Positions 1 to 9,136 of a stretch of DNA of 53,129 nt are shown piece after piece. The number at the start of each line of letters is the position of its first letter. Position 1 is the stretch's first letter. The translations under genes and the position numbers were made by a program. Below the pieces are notes generated by a model. It was not told where the DNA came from, ran no database searches, and saw only the letters and a program-made list of their open reading frames with translations. Origin of the DNA: Streptomyces sp. A012304 (lineage in GTDB: Bacteria > Actinomycetota > Actinomycetes > Streptomycetales > Streptomycetaceae); NCBI RefSeq assembly GCF_026008495.1, contig NZ_BQUN01000015.1:1-53129 (forward strand), written 5' to 3'.

Positions 1-668
1 GTCTCCCCCCGCCCCCCGCCGGAGGCCACCGCCCCCTGGATCCCCATCGGAGCCGACCCGGTCCGGAACTCCACCATCCAGTCCGCCGTCTCCACCCGCA
101 CCAGCTCCGTCACGTCCTCCGAGAACCGCCGCAGCACCCCGAGACACCGCTCCGCGGCCTCGCTCGCCGTGCCCTCCGCCGGACCCAGCACCTCCCGCAC
201 ACTCTCCGACGCCCAGTCGAACTGGAGCACCTGCAACCGCCGCTGCACCGCCTGCGCGGTCGCCACGTCCCTTATCCAGCCGGACGTCACCCCGAAGAAC
301 CGGTCCACCGCCACACACGCCACCGCCAGCAGCAGCGCCAGATACCCCCATGGGGCGACCCCGCCCACCACACCGGTCAGGTCCAGCAGCGGCAGCGAGG
401 CCCCGGCCGCCGCCCCCGCCGCCGCCCCGCCCCGCAGCACCCGCGCGCCGCGCCGCTTCCACACCCGGTCGGCGAGGTACCAGGCCGCCGTCTCCAGCGC
501 CCCGCGCTCCACCCACCGGTACAGCTCGTCCAGCCGTTCCGCCGGTTCGCCCCAGTCCCCGAGCGGGAACGCCCGCCCGGTCAGATCGCCCGGCCGCAGC
601 CCGGCCGCGCCCTCGCCCCGCCCGTCCTGGGGCGGACCCTCGGGCTGCATCTCCGGCTGCTGACCCAC
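1..668 (-). CDS. SLATT domain membrane protein, 3' end cut by window edge
   Basis: The minus strand reads open from a start near 668 to the window edge, so the C-terminus is missing. The visible 222 or so residues hold an acidic N-terminus, a helical segment around LDELYRWVERGALETAAWYL, two hydrophobic stretches (about residues 75-110, with LLLAVACVAVDRFFG), and an amphipathic tail with WIRDVATAQAVQRRLQ. This is the layout of the SLATT family, two-helix membrane proteins proposed to sense or form pores. I chose GTG at 668 because AGGGAG lies 6 bases upstream; an ATG at 650 lacks a well spaced site. The function of the chromosomal copy is unknown. Confidence 0.75.
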   Translation of the reverse strand, partial: MGQQPEMQPEGPPQDGRGEGAAGLRPGDLTGRAFPLGDWGEPAERLDELYRWVERGALETAAWYLADRVWKRRGARVLRGGAAAGAAAGASLPLLDLTGVVGGVAPWGYLALLLAVACVAVDRFFGVTSGWIRDVATAQAVQRRLQVLQFDWASESVREVLGPAEGTASEAAERCLGVLRRFSEDVTELVRVETADWMVEFRTGSAPMGIQGAVASGGGRGE

Positions 669-962
669 CCGGCACTCCCTACTGGTCCCGACAGAACCGA
701 TCCCGACGCGTGACGTCGCCGCGGGTGCTGACGCGCCGGACCTTTCCTACCTCCCAATGGGTGGCGAAGAGGAAGGTTTCGTCTCTTTTACGCCCGGAAG
801 TGGGCCTTGATCAGGTATAGGCCTCACGCCAGACTCACTCGAAAGAGTGCCGGGGCGACACCCGCACAGACCACGTAGGCTCGTGCCGAGCGGGAAAATC
901 CCGTACGGACGTCAGGCCCGGAAGGCCCTGCGAGGCCCGAGGGCCCAGAAGAGGAGCTGATC

Positions 963-1307
963 GTGATTCCCGGTGGTGGCCAGCCCAACATGCAGCAGCT
1001 GCTCCAGCAGGCCCAGAAGATGCAGCAGGACCTGGCCCGCGCCCAGGAGGAGCTGGCGAACACGGAGGTCGACGGGCAGGCGGGCGGCGGTCTGGTGAAG
1101 GCCACCGTCACCGGCTCCGGCGAGCTGCGCGCGCTGCGGATCGACCCGAAGGCGGTGGACCCGGAGGACACCGAGACCCTCGCCGACCTGATCGTCGCGG
1201 CCGTCCACGCGGCCAACGAGAACGCGCAGGGCCTCCAGCAGCAGAAGCTCGGCCCGCTGGCGCAGGGTCTGGGCGGTGGCAGCGGCATCCCCGGCCTGCC
1301 CTTCTAG
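963..1307 (+). CDS. ybaB: YbaB/EbfC family nucleoid-associated protein
   Basis: A 114-aa protein starting at GTG 963, with GAGGAG placed just upstream. The N-terminus is glutamine/methionine rich ([19 protein letters not shown]), then comes the conserved [21 protein letters not shown] beta-sheet region and a C-terminal helix, exactly the YbaB/EbfC fold. The family forms dimers that bind DNA with little sequence preference. It lies directly before recR with an 86-base gap, the usual arrangement in bacteria, and probably shares its transcript. The size is typical of the actinobacterial form. Confidence 0.95.
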   Translation: MIPGGGQPNMQQLLQQAQKMQQDLARAQEELANTEVDGQAGGGLVKATVTGSGELRALRIDPKAVDPEDTETLADLIVAAVHAANENAQGLQQQKLGPLAQGLGGGSGIPGLPF

Positions 1308-1393
1308 GACCGCCCTTCCCGGACCGCCCTTCTAGGACGGAGCGCGGCCCACTACCGTACGTACCAAGGAACCTCAGGAAGGACGGCAGTCCG

Positions 1394-1993
1394 TTGTACG
1401 AAGGCGTGGTCCAGGACCTCATCGACGAGCTCGGGCGGCTGCCCGGCGTCGGTCCCAAGAGCGCGCAGCGGATCGCCTTCCACATCCTGCAGGCGGAGCC
1501 GACGGACGTACGGCGTCTCGCGCAGGCCCTGATGGAGGTCAAGGCGAAGGTCCGCTTCTGCGCGATCTGCGGGAACGTCGCGCAGGAGGAGCACTGCGGC
1601 ATCTGCCGCGACGCCCGCCGCGACCCCTCCGTCATCTGTGTGGTGGAGGAACCCAAGGACGTCGTCGCCATCGAGCGCACCCGCGAGTTCCGCGGCCGTT
1701 ACCACGTCCTCGGCGGCGCCATCAGCCCCATCGAGGGCGTCGGTCCCGACGACCTGCGTATACGAGAACTTCTCGCGCGGTTGGCCGACGGGACGGTCAC
1801 GGAACTGATCCTGGCCACGGATCCGAACCTGGAAGGCGAGGCCACGGCGACGTACCTCGCCCGCATGATCAAGCCCATGGGCCTGAAGGTCACCCGCCTG
1901 GCCAGCGGCCTCCCGGTGGGTGGTGACCTGGAATACGCGGACGAGGTGACCCTCGGCCGCGCCTTCGAGGGGAGACGACTCCTAGATGTCTGA
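1394..1993 (+). CDS. recR: Recombination mediator RecR
   Basis: A 199-aa protein. It begins with a helix-hairpin-helix ([20 protein letters not shown]), followed by a four-cysteine zinc finger ([16 protein letters not shown] near residues 56-71) and a TOPRIM domain ([14 protein letters not shown], then [13 protein letters not shown]). With RecF and RecO it loads RecA on gapped DNA. The start is a TTG at 1394, preceded by GGAAGGACGG; no better ATG/GTG gives the conserved [13 protein letters not shown] start. Its stop overlaps the next gene by 8 bases, so the two are translationally coupled. Confidence 0.97.
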   Translation: MYEGVVQDLIDELGRLPGVGPKSAQRIAFHILQAEPTDVRRLAQALMEVKAKVRFCAICGNVAQEEHCGICRDARRDPSVICVVEEPKDVVAIERTREFRGRYHVLGGAISPIEGVGPDDLRIRELLARLADGTVTELILATDPNLEGEATATYLARMIKPMGLKVTRLASGLPVGGDLEYADEVTLGRAFEGRRLLDV

Positions 1994-2648
1994 CGCCACG
2001 CTGCACGCGAGCGACCAGAACCCTGACGACTTCGCGGTCCAGATCGCGGACCAGATCGAGAGTTTCCTGGTCGCCGTCACCGAGGTCGCCAAGGGGGACG
2101 AGCCGGACTCGGCGGTGCCCTTCCTGCTGCTGGAGGTCTCCCAGCTGATGCTGGCCGGCGGCCGTCTCGGCGCCCATGAGGACATCGTCCCCGACGAGCG
2201 CTACGAGCCCGACACGGGTCCGGACGCGGACGTCGACGAGCTGCGGGAGAACCTCGCCCGCCTGCTCGACCCGGTGGACGTCTACTCGGAGGTCTTCGAC
2301 CCCTACGAGCCCCGCAAGGCGCCCGTCCCGGCCCGGATCTCCGACGACCTCACCGACGTCATCACCGACCTGCGCCACGGCATGGCCCACTACCGGGCCG
2401 GCCGCACCTCGGAGGCCCTGTGGTGGTGGCAGTTCTCCTACTTCTCCAACTGGGGTTCCACCGCCTCCGCCACCCTGCGCGCCCTCCACTCGATCCTCGC
2501 CCACGTCCGCCTCAACCAGCCCCTGGAAGAGCTCGACGGCCTGGACACCGACCAGGGCATGGGCGACGACACCCTGGAGTTCGAGGCGGGCCGCGTCATG
2601 GCGGAGGAGATGAGCGACACACTCCGCCTGGGCTCCGCCCAGCAGTAG
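1986..2648 (+). CDS. DUF5063 domain protein
   Basis: A 220-aa, strongly acidic, soluble protein with no signal peptide or membrane segment. It matches the DUF5063 family that follows recR in Streptomyces: an N-terminal helical region ([17 protein letters not shown]), then YEVFDPYEP and a [26 protein letters not shown] block near residues 140-165. The start ATG lies inside the end of recR (8-base overlap), so expression is coupled to it. No biochemical role is known for the family. Its constant position behind recR hints at a link with DNA repair, but this is only context. Confidence 0.9.
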   Translation: MSDATLHASDQNPDDFAVQIADQIESFLVAVTEVAKGDEPDSAVPFLLLEVSQLMLAGGRLGAHEDIVPDERYEPDTGPDADVDELRENLARLLDPVDVYSEVFDPYEPRKAPVPARISDDLTDVITDLRHGMAHYRAGRTSEALWWWQFSYFSNWGSTASATLRALHSILAHVRLNQPLEELDGLDTDQGMGDDTLEFEAGRVMAEEMSDTLRLGSAQQ

Positions 2649-2918
2649 CGCGCGGGACCCGATCGAGACGGCACGGCTCCGGCCGCGCGCCTTCCGGTCC
2701 GACGACACCGACGACACCGACGAGCGCGGCGCCCCGCTCTGCCTGTCCATGCCCGCCTGATCACCACCCCCTTCCCCGCCCCGGCGGCGCGTTCGCGCCC
2801 GCGGCGGCGGGGAATTGGACGGATCTTGGACGTGCGCTGTACGGCGGTTGCACGGGGGCTAACCGGGCGAAGGCGAATCTTGAGTCATCCAACAGGCACC
2901 GCCCGCACAGGAGTTGCG

Positions 2919-3416
2919 ATGACCCGCAAGACCCGCATACGCGCCGCTCTCGTCACCGCCACCGCCCTCGCCACCGCCGTCACGGTCACGGCAGGGGTCA
3001 GTGCGGCCGGCCCCGAGAAGACCTCGAAGCCCACCAAGAAGCAGATCACGTCCCTCTTCGACACCTGGAACGCCGCGCTCCAGACGGGCGACCCGGAGAA
3101 GGTCGCCGACCTGTACGCCAAGGACGCGGTGCTGCTGCCGACCGTCTCCAACAAGGTCCGCACCGACCGCGCCGGCATCGTCGACTACTTCCACCACTTC
3201 CTGGAGAACAAGCCGGTCGGCAAGAAGATCCAGACGACCGTCAACGTCCTCGACGGCAACTCCGCGCTCGACAGCGGCGTCTACGAGTTCACCCTCACCG
3301 ACCCCAAGACCGGCCAGAAGCGCGTCGTCGAGGCCCGCTACACCTACGAGTACGAGAAGCGCGGCGGCGAGTGGAAGATCGTCAACCACCACTCGTCCGC
3401 GATGCCCGAGGGCTGA
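2919..3416 (+). CDS. Secreted SgcJ/EcaC (DUF4440)-type NTF2-fold protein
   Basis: A 165-aa protein with an N-terminal signal peptide (MTRKTRIRAALVTATALA..., alanine-rich cleavage region near residue 28) and a single NTF2-like domain: ITSLFDTWNAALQTGDPEKV, LYAKDAVLLPTVSN, then the closing WKIVNHHSS strand. This is the SgcJ/EcaC/DUF4440 pattern. Members are small ligand-binding or cone-shaped proteins; the substrate here cannot be read. The reading frame is open further upstream to 2826, but the ATG at 2919 has CAGGAG 5 bases before it and gives a proper signal peptide. It is convergent with the sensor kinase, only 3 bases apart. Confidence 0.88.
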   Translation: MTRKTRIRAALVTATALATAVTVTAGVSAAGPEKTSKPTKKQITSLFDTWNAALQTGDPEKVADLYAKDAVLLPTVSNKVRTDRAGIVDYFHHFLENKPVGKKIQTTVNVLDGNSALDSGVYEFTLTDPKTGQKRVVEARYTYEYEKRGGEWKIVNHHSSAMPEG

Positions 3417-3419
3417 GCC

Positions 3420-4784
3420 TCAGCCGGTCCCGCGCTGTGCGGCACGCAGCGCGATCCGCACGCACAGCCCGCCCCGGGGAGCGTCCGCCAGCGTCACCGT
3501 CCCGCCGTCGTCCGTCACCAGCTGCTTGACGACGGCGAGACCGAGACCGGAACCGGAGCGCCCGGTGAGGCCCTGACCGCGCCAGAAGCGGTCGAAGGCG
3601 CGGGACTTCTCCGCGTCCGACATGCCCGGACCCTCGTCGAGGACCTCCAGCACCACCTGGCCGGCACGGCTCTCGACCCGGACGGTGATCGTCGCGCCGT
3701 CCGGTGACACCTCCAGGGCATTGGAGAGCACGTTGTCCAGCACCTGGTCCAGATGACCGGGGCTGGCCAGCACAAGCGGCCGGTCGCCGACTTCCCCACG
3801 CAGCGCGATGGTGACTCCGCGCTCGTCGGCGGCCGGTCTCCACACCCCGAGGCGTTCGACGACGATGTCCGGCAGGGACAGCGGCTCCGCCGCCGTCACC
3901 TTCGCCTCGGCCCGGGCCAGCACCAGCAGCCCGTTGACCAGCCGGCTCATCCGCACCACCTCGGCGGTCGCCTGCTCCACGTCCTCCCGCACGAAGTCGT
4001 CGTCGACGCCGTCCGCGATGTTGTCCAGCGACAGTCGCAGCGCCGTCAGCGGCGTACGCAGCTGGTGGGAGGCGTCCGCGACGAAGATGCGCTGCGAGGC
4101 GATCAGTGTGTCGAGGCGTTCGCCGGCCTGGTTCAGGGTGCGGGCGAGGGTCTGCGTCTCCTGGGGGCCGGTGACGGGTGCGCGGGCCGTCAGGTCGCCG
4201 TCGCTGAGCTTGCTCGCCATGTCGTTGAGCTGGCGCAGCGGCGCGGTGAGCCGCCGGGCCACCGCCGCGCCGATCACCGCGGCCACGCCGAGCACGGCCA
4301 CCGCGAGGCCCGCCCGGAAGCCCCAGATCGTCCACAGCCGTTGGGTGAGGCCCGACGTCGAGTACACGATCCGCACGGCGCCCACGACCTGGCCGTCGTC
4401 GCGCGCCGGGACGGTGATGACCAGGTCGCGGCCCCAGATGAAGTCCGAGCCCCAGTCGGTCGTCGCCTTCCCCTGGTCGAGGGCCTTGGCCAGGGCCGCG
4501 TCCCGCCGCGGCCGGGGCAGGTCCGTCGCGCACTGCTCGGTGGCCGTGACCTGCACCTCGTCCTCGGTCTCCCGCGCGTAGGCGTCGGCCATCTGCTCCA
4601 GGGCCTGGCAGGACGCGGTGTCGCCGTTGCCGAGCAGCAGCGCCATGGTGGTGGCCTCCCGCTCGATGGACACCTCGGTGTCGCCGCGGAGCTGGGCGGT
4701 GAGCGTGAACGCCACCGGCACGGTGAACAGACCGATGGCCACCGCGACCAGTACCACGTAACTGCGGATGAGCTGGCGGATCAC
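3420..4784 (-). CDS. Two-component sensor histidine kinase
   Basis: A 454-aa membrane kinase. The first membrane helix is near residues 10-30 (YVVLVAVAIGLFTVPVAFTL), then an extracytoplasmic sensor region of about 120 residues holding two cysteines, a second membrane helix near 155-178, a HAMP linker (RRLTAPLRQLNDMASKLSDGD), the phosphoacceptor block VADASHQLRTPLTALRL (His near 240), and the ATPase boxes N (DNVLSNALEVSPDG), G1 (DEGPGM) and G2 (GSGLGLAVV). It overlaps the regulator gene upstream by 4 bases (ATGA), so the pair is made together. The signal is unknown. Confidence 0.95.
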   Translation of the reverse strand: MIRQLIRSYVVLVAVAIGLFTVPVAFTLTAQLRGDTEVSIEREATTMALLLGNGDTASCQALEQMADAYARETEDEVQVTATEQCATDLPRPRRDAALAKALDQGKATTDWGSDFIWGRDLVITVPARDDGQVVGAVRIVYSTSGLTQRLWTIWGFRAGLAVAVLGVAAVIGAAVARRLTAPLRQLNDMASKLSDGDLTARAPVTGPQETQTLARTLNQAGERLDTLIASQRIFVADASHQLRTPLTALRLSLDNIADGVDDDFVREDVEQATAEVVRMSRLVNGLLVLARAEAKVTAAEPLSLPDIVVERLGVWRPAADERGVTIALRGEVGDRPLVLASPGHLDQVLDNVLSNALEVSPDGATITVRVESRAGQVVLEVLDEGPGMSDAEKSRAFDRFWRGQGLTGRSGSGLGLAVVKQLVTDDGGTVTLADAPRGGLCVRIALRAAQRGTG

Positions 4785-5479
4785 GACGGGTCGCCGCCCG
4801 CGCCGCCCACGATCTCCAGGCGGAAGCCGACGCCCCGCACCGCCTCGATGGTGATCACCCCGGCGAACTTGCGCCGCAGCGCCGCCACGTGCACGTCGAG
4901 CGTCTTGGTCGGGCCGAACCAGTTCGCGTCCCAGACGGCTTCCATGATCTGCTCGCGCGACATCAGCGCGCCCGGCTCCTCGGTGAGGAACGCCAGCAGG
5001 TCGTACTCCTTCGGCGCGAGGGCGACCTCCTCGCCGTCCACGTGCACCCGGGCCGCCTTGCGGTCGATGGTCAGGCGGGCGCCGTACCGGTCGGGGCCGA
5101 CCGGGCCGCCCTCCCCGGGCGTACGGGGCTGGGCGCGGCGCATGACGGCCCGGATACGGGCGATCACCTCGCGGACGCCGAACGGCTTGGACACGTAGTC
5201 GTCGGCACCCAGCTCCAGGCCCACGACCCGGTCCGTCTCGTCGCTGCGGGCGCTGATCACGATGATCGGGACGTCGCCGCGTTCGCGCAGCGCCTTGCAG
5301 ACGTCCAGACCGTCGGTGTCGGGCAGGCCGAGGTCGAGCAGGACGACCTCGTAGGGGTCGGTGTGGGCGAGGGCCGCGGCGCCCGTGGTCACCCAGTCGA
5401 CCTCGAAGCCGTAGCGTTTCAGTCCGCGCCGCAGCGACTCGGCGACCGGTTCGTCGTCTTCCACCAGGAGTACGTGCAC
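4781..5479 (-). CDS. OmpR/PhoB family response regulator
   Basis: A 232-aa regulator partnered with the kinase that follows it. The receiver domain has the acidic pair EDD, the phosphorylated Asp near residue 49 (VVLLDLGLPD) and the Lys in ADDYVSKPF. A C-terminal winged-helix DNA-binding domain (LAPKEYDLLAFLTEEPGALMSREQIM...VRGVGFRLE) follows. The open frame runs to 5764, but the GTG at 5479 starts the conserved HVLLVEDDEPV strand and is the only sensible start. There is no clear ribosome site before it, so it may be translated from a leaderless or nearly leaderless message. Confidence 0.95.
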   Translation of the reverse strand: MHVLLVEDDEPVAESLRRGLKRYGFEVDWVTTGAAALAHTDPYEVVLLDLGLPDTDGLDVCKALRERGDVPIIVISARSDETDRVVGLELGADDYVSKPFGVREVIARIRAVMRRAQPRTPGEGGPVGPDRYGARLTIDRKAARVHVDGEEVALAPKEYDLLAFLTEEPGALMSREQIMEAVWDANWFGPTKTLDVHVAALRRKFAGVITIEAVRGVGFRLEIVGGAGGDPS

Positions 5480-5675
5480 AGCCGCACGATAGTGCTTGAA
5501 ACTTAATTCACAGCTATCACTTCGGCGTGAGTGGGCAGGGAAGTGCTGGGACGGGTGTCCGGGACATCTCACCATGCGATATCGCAGGGGTGGATTTCGG
5601 GCGCTCGTTACACTGAGCCGACCCGCAGTACAAGGGCGTATGTGCGGAAAGAGACAAACTGAGCGAGGAGCGCAC

Positions 5676-6953
5676 GTGGGCCTTGTCGTGCAGAAGTACG
5701 GAGGCTCCTCCGTAGCCGATGCCGAGGGCATCAAGCGCGTCGCCAAGCGGATCGTGGAAGCCAAGAAGAACGGCCATCAGGTGGTGGCCGTGGTTTCCGC
5801 GATGGGCGACACGACGGACGAGCTGATCGATCTCGCCGAGCAGGTTTCCCCGATTCCTGCCGGGCGCGAGCTCGACATGCTGCTGACCGCCGGAGAGCGG
5901 ATCTCCATGGCTTTGCTGGCGATGGCGATCAAAAACCTGGGCCACAGCGCCCAGTCGTTCACCGGCAGCCAGGCAGGTGTCATCACCGACTCGGTCCACA
6001 ACAAAGCCCGGATCATCGACGTGACGCCGGGCCGGATCCGTGACTCGCTCGACGAGGGCAACATCGCCATCGTCGCCGGGTTCCAGGGCGTCAGCCAGGA
6101 CACCAAGGACATCACCACGCTCGGCCGCGGCGGCTCCGACACCACCGCCGTCGCGCTGGCGGCCGCGCTCGACGCCGAGGTGTGCGAGATCTACACCGAC
6201 GTCGACGGCGTGTTCACCGCCGACCCGCGGGTGGTGAAGAAGGCCCGGAAGATCGACTGGATCTCCTTCGAGGACATGCTGGAGCTGGCCTCGTCCGGGT
6301 CGAAGGTGCTGCTCCACCGGTGTGTGGAGTACGCCCGTCGCTACAACATCCCGATCCACGTCCGGTCCAGCTTCAGCGGACTGCGGGGCACGTGGGTCAG
6401 CAGCGAGCCGATTCAGCAAGGGGACAAGCAGGTGGAGCAGGCCATCATCTCCGGTGTCGCGCACGACACCTCCGAGGCCAAGGTCACGGTCGTCGGTGTG
6501 CCGGACAAGCCGGGCGAGGCCGCCGCGATCTTCCGCACGATCTCCGACGCCGAGATCAACATCGACATGATCGTGCAGAACGTGTCCGCCGCCTCCACCG
6601 GCCTGACGGACATCTCCTTCACGCTGCCCAAGGCCGAGGGCCGCAAGGCCATCGACGCCCTGGAGAAGAACAAGGGCGGCATCGGCTTCGACTCGCTGCG
6701 CTACGACGACCAGATCGGCAAGATCTCCCTGGTCGGCGCCGGTATGAAGACCAACCCGGGCGTCACGGCCGACTTCTTCAAGGCCCTGTCCGACGCGGGT
6801 GTCAACATCGAGCTGATCTCGACCTCCGAGATCCGCATCTCGGTCGTCACCCGCGCCGACGACGTGCCGGAGGCCGTGCGCGCCGTGCACACCGCCTTCG
6901 GTCTCGACTCCGACAGCGACGAGGCCGTCGTCTACGGAGGCACCGGGCGTTGA
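5676..6953 (+). CDS. lysC: Aspartate kinase (alpha subunit)
   Basis: A 425-aa aspartokinase (also named ask) that phosphorylates aspartate, the first step to lysine, threonine, methionine and diaminopimelate. The kinase domain starts with [20 protein letters not shown], has [15 protein letters not shown] and [15 protein letters not shown], and is followed by two ACT domains ([16 protein letters not shown] and [17 protein letters not shown]), the feedback-regulatory part. The GTG at 5676 is preceded by GAGGAG, while the frame itself is open to 5496. It shares a junction with asd (stop and next start overlap by 4 bases), so the two form an operon. Confidence 0.97.
   Translation: MGLVVQKYGGSSVADAEGIKRVAKRIVEAKKNGHQVVAVVSAMGDTTDELIDLAEQVSPIPAGRELDMLLTAGERISMALLAMAIKNLGHSAQSFTGSQAGVITDSVHNKARIIDVTPGRIRDSLDEGNIAIVAGFQGVSQDTKDITTLGRGGSDTTAVALAAALDAEVCEIYTDVDGVFTADPRVVKKARKIDWISFEDMLELASSGSKVLLHRCVEYARRYNIPIHVRSSFSGLRGTWVSSEPIQQGDKQVEQAIISGVAHDTSEAKVTVVGVPDKPGEAAAIFRTISDAEINIDMIVQNVSAASTGLTDISFTLPKAEGRKAIDALEKNKGGIGFDSLRYDDQIGKISLVGAGMKTNPGVTADFFKALSDAGVNIELISTSEIRISVVTRADDVPEAVRAVHTAFGLDSDSDEAVVYGGTGR
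6432..6953 (+). other. Probable internal start giving the aspartokinase beta subunit
   Basis: Within the aspartokinase gene an in-frame GTG at 6432 is preceded by AAGGGGA (6419-6425), a good ribosome-binding site at proper spacing. Translation from it gives a 173-aa protein starting [18 protein letters not shown], which is just the two ACT domains. Actinobacterial aspartokinases such as that of Corynebacterium are known alpha2beta2 enzymes whose beta chain starts at exactly this place. The site is seen; its use is inferred from the family. Confidence 0.7.
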
Positions 6954-8011
6954 TCTCGGGTACTCGCCGACCGACGCTCGCGGTCGTGGGGGCGACCGGA
7001 GCCGTCGGCACGGTGATGCTCCGGATCCTGTCCCAGCGTGCCGACATCTGGGGCGAGATCCGGCTGGTCGCCTCGCCGCGCTCGGCCGGCCGCAGGCTGA
7101 CCGTGCGCGGTGAGGAGGTCGAGGTGGTGGCCCTGTCGGAGGACGCCTTCGACGGGGTCGACATCGCGATGTTCGACGTGCCGGACGAGATCGCCGCGAA
7201 GTGGGCGCCCGTCGCCGCCGCCCGGGGCGTGGTGGTCGTGGACAACTCCGGGGCCTTCCGGATGGACCCGGACGTGCCGCTGGTCGTGCCGGAGGTCAAC
7301 GCGCACGCGGTGCGCAGGCGTCCGCGCGGGATCGTCGCCAACCCGAACTGCACGACCCTGTCGATGATCGTCGCGCTGGGCGCGCTGCACGCCGAGTTCG
7401 GGCTGCGCGAGCTGGTGGTGTCGTCGTACCAGGCCGTCAGCGGGGCCGGGCGGGCCGGGGTGGAGACGCTGCGGCAGCAGTTGTCGCTGGTCGCCGGTAC
7501 GGAGCTGGGGACCGCCCCCGGTGACGTACGGCGGGCCGTGGGCGACAGCACCGGGCCGTTCCCCGAGCCGGTCGCGCTGAACGTCGTGCCGTGGGCCGGA
7601 TCGCTGCGCGAGGACGGCTGGTCGTCGGAGGAGATGAAGGTGCGGGACGAGTCCCGCAAGATCCTCGGGCTGCCGAAGCTGCCGGTGGCGGTGACCTGTG
7701 TGCGGGTGCCGGTGATCACCGTGCACTCCCTCACCGTCCACGCCCGCTTCCAGGACGAGGTCACCGTGGGCAAGGCCCGCGAGATCCTCGCCACCGCCCC
7801 GGGCGTCGTGCTGTACGACGACCCGGCCGCGGGCGAGTTCCCCACGCCCGCCGACGTCGTCGGCACCGATCCGACCTGGGTCGGCCGGGTGCGACGGGCG
7901 CTGGACGACCCCACGGCGCTCGAACTCTTCGTGTGCGGGGACAATCTGCGCAAGGGTGCCGCGCTGAACACCGCGCAGATCGCGGAGCTGGTGGCTGCGG
8001 AGTTCGTGTGA
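6950..8011 (+). CDS. asd: Aspartate-semialdehyde dehydrogenase
   Basis: A 353-aa enzyme that reduces aspartyl phosphate to the semialdehyde with NADPH. The N-terminal nucleotide loop is [17 protein letters not shown], the catalytic Cys lies in [16 protein letters not shown], and the C-terminal His region is [17 protein letters not shown] take the TTG at 6950, which overlaps the aspartokinase stop and has GGAGG nine bases upstream; no later start keeps the first beta strand. The gene is the second of the lysC-asd operon. Length is normal for the family. Confidence 0.95.
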   Translation: MISGTRRPTLAVVGATGAVGTVMLRILSQRADIWGEIRLVASPRSAGRRLTVRGEEVEVVALSEDAFDGVDIAMFDVPDEIAAKWAPVAAARGVVVVDNSGAFRMDPDVPLVVPEVNAHAVRRRPRGIVANPNCTTLSMIVALGALHAEFGLRELVVSSYQAVSGAGRAGVETLRQQLSLVAGTELGTAPGDVRRAVGDSTGPFPEPVALNVVPWAGSLREDGWSSEEMKVRDESRKILGLPKLPVAVTCVRVPVITVHSLTVHARFQDEVTVGKAREILATAPGVVLYDDPAAGEFPTPADVVGTDPTWVGRVRRALDDPTALELFVCGDNLRKGAALNTAQIAELVAAEFV

Positions 8012-8452
8012 CAGGCGGGTCACCGCCGGAAAATCGCTGGCCAGAGCTTGGCGGCTAAGTAGGATCTGTGGAAAAAGATGTGAGCCGGTCGACGGTCCGA
8101 ACCACTTGTATCGGACACCTTTGACATTCGAAGATGCATCCGAAGATTCCTCCCCGCCCTCCGCAACCGTGCGGAGAGCGGGGAGCGTCTTTGCGGTCAC
8201 CCTTCGGGGTGCGCAGCGTGTGACGATCCCGGCGCACAGGGGACGCCGTGATCCGGGCGCGGGGACGCCCGTTCATATGGGATATAAGGGAAGAGCGGGA
8301 CGCATGAGGGCATGTGAGGCGCCGTCCGTGCTGCTGCCGACCGGCGCGAGACGGGCGCCCGGGGCAGCGACGGACGCGCGTGTTTCGACGTCCGACACAC
8401 ATGTGAAGGCCGACACGTACAACCCCGACGGGGTCAGGCGTGTCCAACAGGC
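8012..8452 (+). other. Intergenic region between asd and the sigma factor gene
   Basis: About 440 bases without a convincing gene. It holds a TTGACA hexamer at 8121-8126 with only a weak -10 behind it, a strong hairpin at 8150-8185, and an unusually A/T-rich patch near 8272-8290 (tcatatgggatataaggg) that could be the promoter zone of the sigma factor gene. Open frames here do not resemble Streptomyces proteins. Confidence 0.5.
8150..8185 (+). terminator. Hairpin terminator after lysC-asd
   Basis: A two-tier hairpin: the outer arms CTCCCCGC and GCGGGGAG enclose inner arms CTCCGC and GCGGAG with a small loop. It lies 140 bases behind asd and is followed by a short T-containing stretch (gtctttg), as in many Streptomyces terminators. 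Confidence 0.6.
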
Positions 8453-9136
8453 GTGGCAGAGGTACTCGACTTCCCGGTGGCGGCCCGCGCCGCGGCCCTA
8501 CGGCCGCCCCGCGTCGCCCTACGACCGCGCATGCCCGGTACGCCCGGCGGCATGCCGGTGATCGCGCCCGTGCCCGCAGCGCGGCCCGCCCGCATCCCCA
8601 GTCAGCGCGACGGCGCCGAGTTCGCCGAGGAGACCGTCGCGGCCGGCACCACCGTCGACCACCTCACCGAGACCTACCGAGCGCACTACCGCTCGCTGCT
8701 CGGTCTCGCCGCCCTCCTCCTCGACGACACCGCCTCCTGCGAGGACGTCGTCCAGGAGGCCTTCATCCGGGTCCACTCCGCGCGCAAGCGCGTCCGCGAC
8801 CCCGAGAAGACCCTCGCCTACCTGCGGCAGACGGTCGTCAACCTCTCCCGCTCCGCGCTGCGCCGCCGCATCCTCGGCCTGAAGCTGCTGTCCAAGCCGA
8901 TGCCGGACATGGCCAGCGCGGAGGAGGGCGCCTACGACCAGCTGGAGCGCGACTCCCTCATCAAGGCGATGAAGGGCCTCCAGCGCCGCCAGCGCGAGGT
9001 CCTCGTGCTGCGCTACTTCGCCGACATGACCGAGGCCCAGGTCGCCGAGACCCTCGGCATCTCCCTCGGCTCGGTCAAGGCGTACGGCTCGCGCGGCATC
9101 GCCGCCCTGCGCGTCGCGATGGAGGCGCGGGCGTGA
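8453..9136 (+). CDS. SigE-family (ECF-like) RNA polymerase sigma factor
   Basis: A 227-aa protein with an alanine/proline-rich leader of about 70 residues, then region 2 (YRAHYRSLLGLAALLLDD, CEDVVQEAFIRVH, TLAYLRQTVVNLSRS) and region 4 (LQRRQREVLVLRYFADMTEAQVAETLGISLGSVKAYGSRGIAALR). This is the actinobacterial SigE-type subgroup. The GTG at 8453 has no strong ribosome site; ATG at 8531 or 8552 would remove much of the leader without harming the domains, so the start is uncertain. It is coupled to the next gene, which sits where an anti-sigma or accessory membrane protein is expected. Confidence 0.9.
   Translation: MAEVLDFPVAARAAALRPPRVALRPRMPGTPGGMPVIAPVPAARPARIPSQRDGAEFAEETVAAGTTVDHLTETYRAHYRSLLGLAALLLDDTASCEDVVQEAFIRVHSARKRVRDPEKTLAYLRQTVVNLSRSALRRRILGLKLLSKPMPDMASAEEGAYDQLERDSLIKAMKGLQRRQREVLVLRYFADMTEAQVAETLGISLGSVKAYGSRGIAALRVAMEARA

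Noticed and set aside
905..945. Possible signal recognition particle RNA before ybaB (gtcaggcccggaagg)
   Set aside because: It resembles the conserved loop, but the GGAAGGAAGCAGCC core is missing and no stem encloses it.
8106..8561. Protein-coding frame in the gap before the sigma factor
   Set aside because: It crosses the terminator hairpin and overlaps the sigma factor start in another frame, with no ribosome site.
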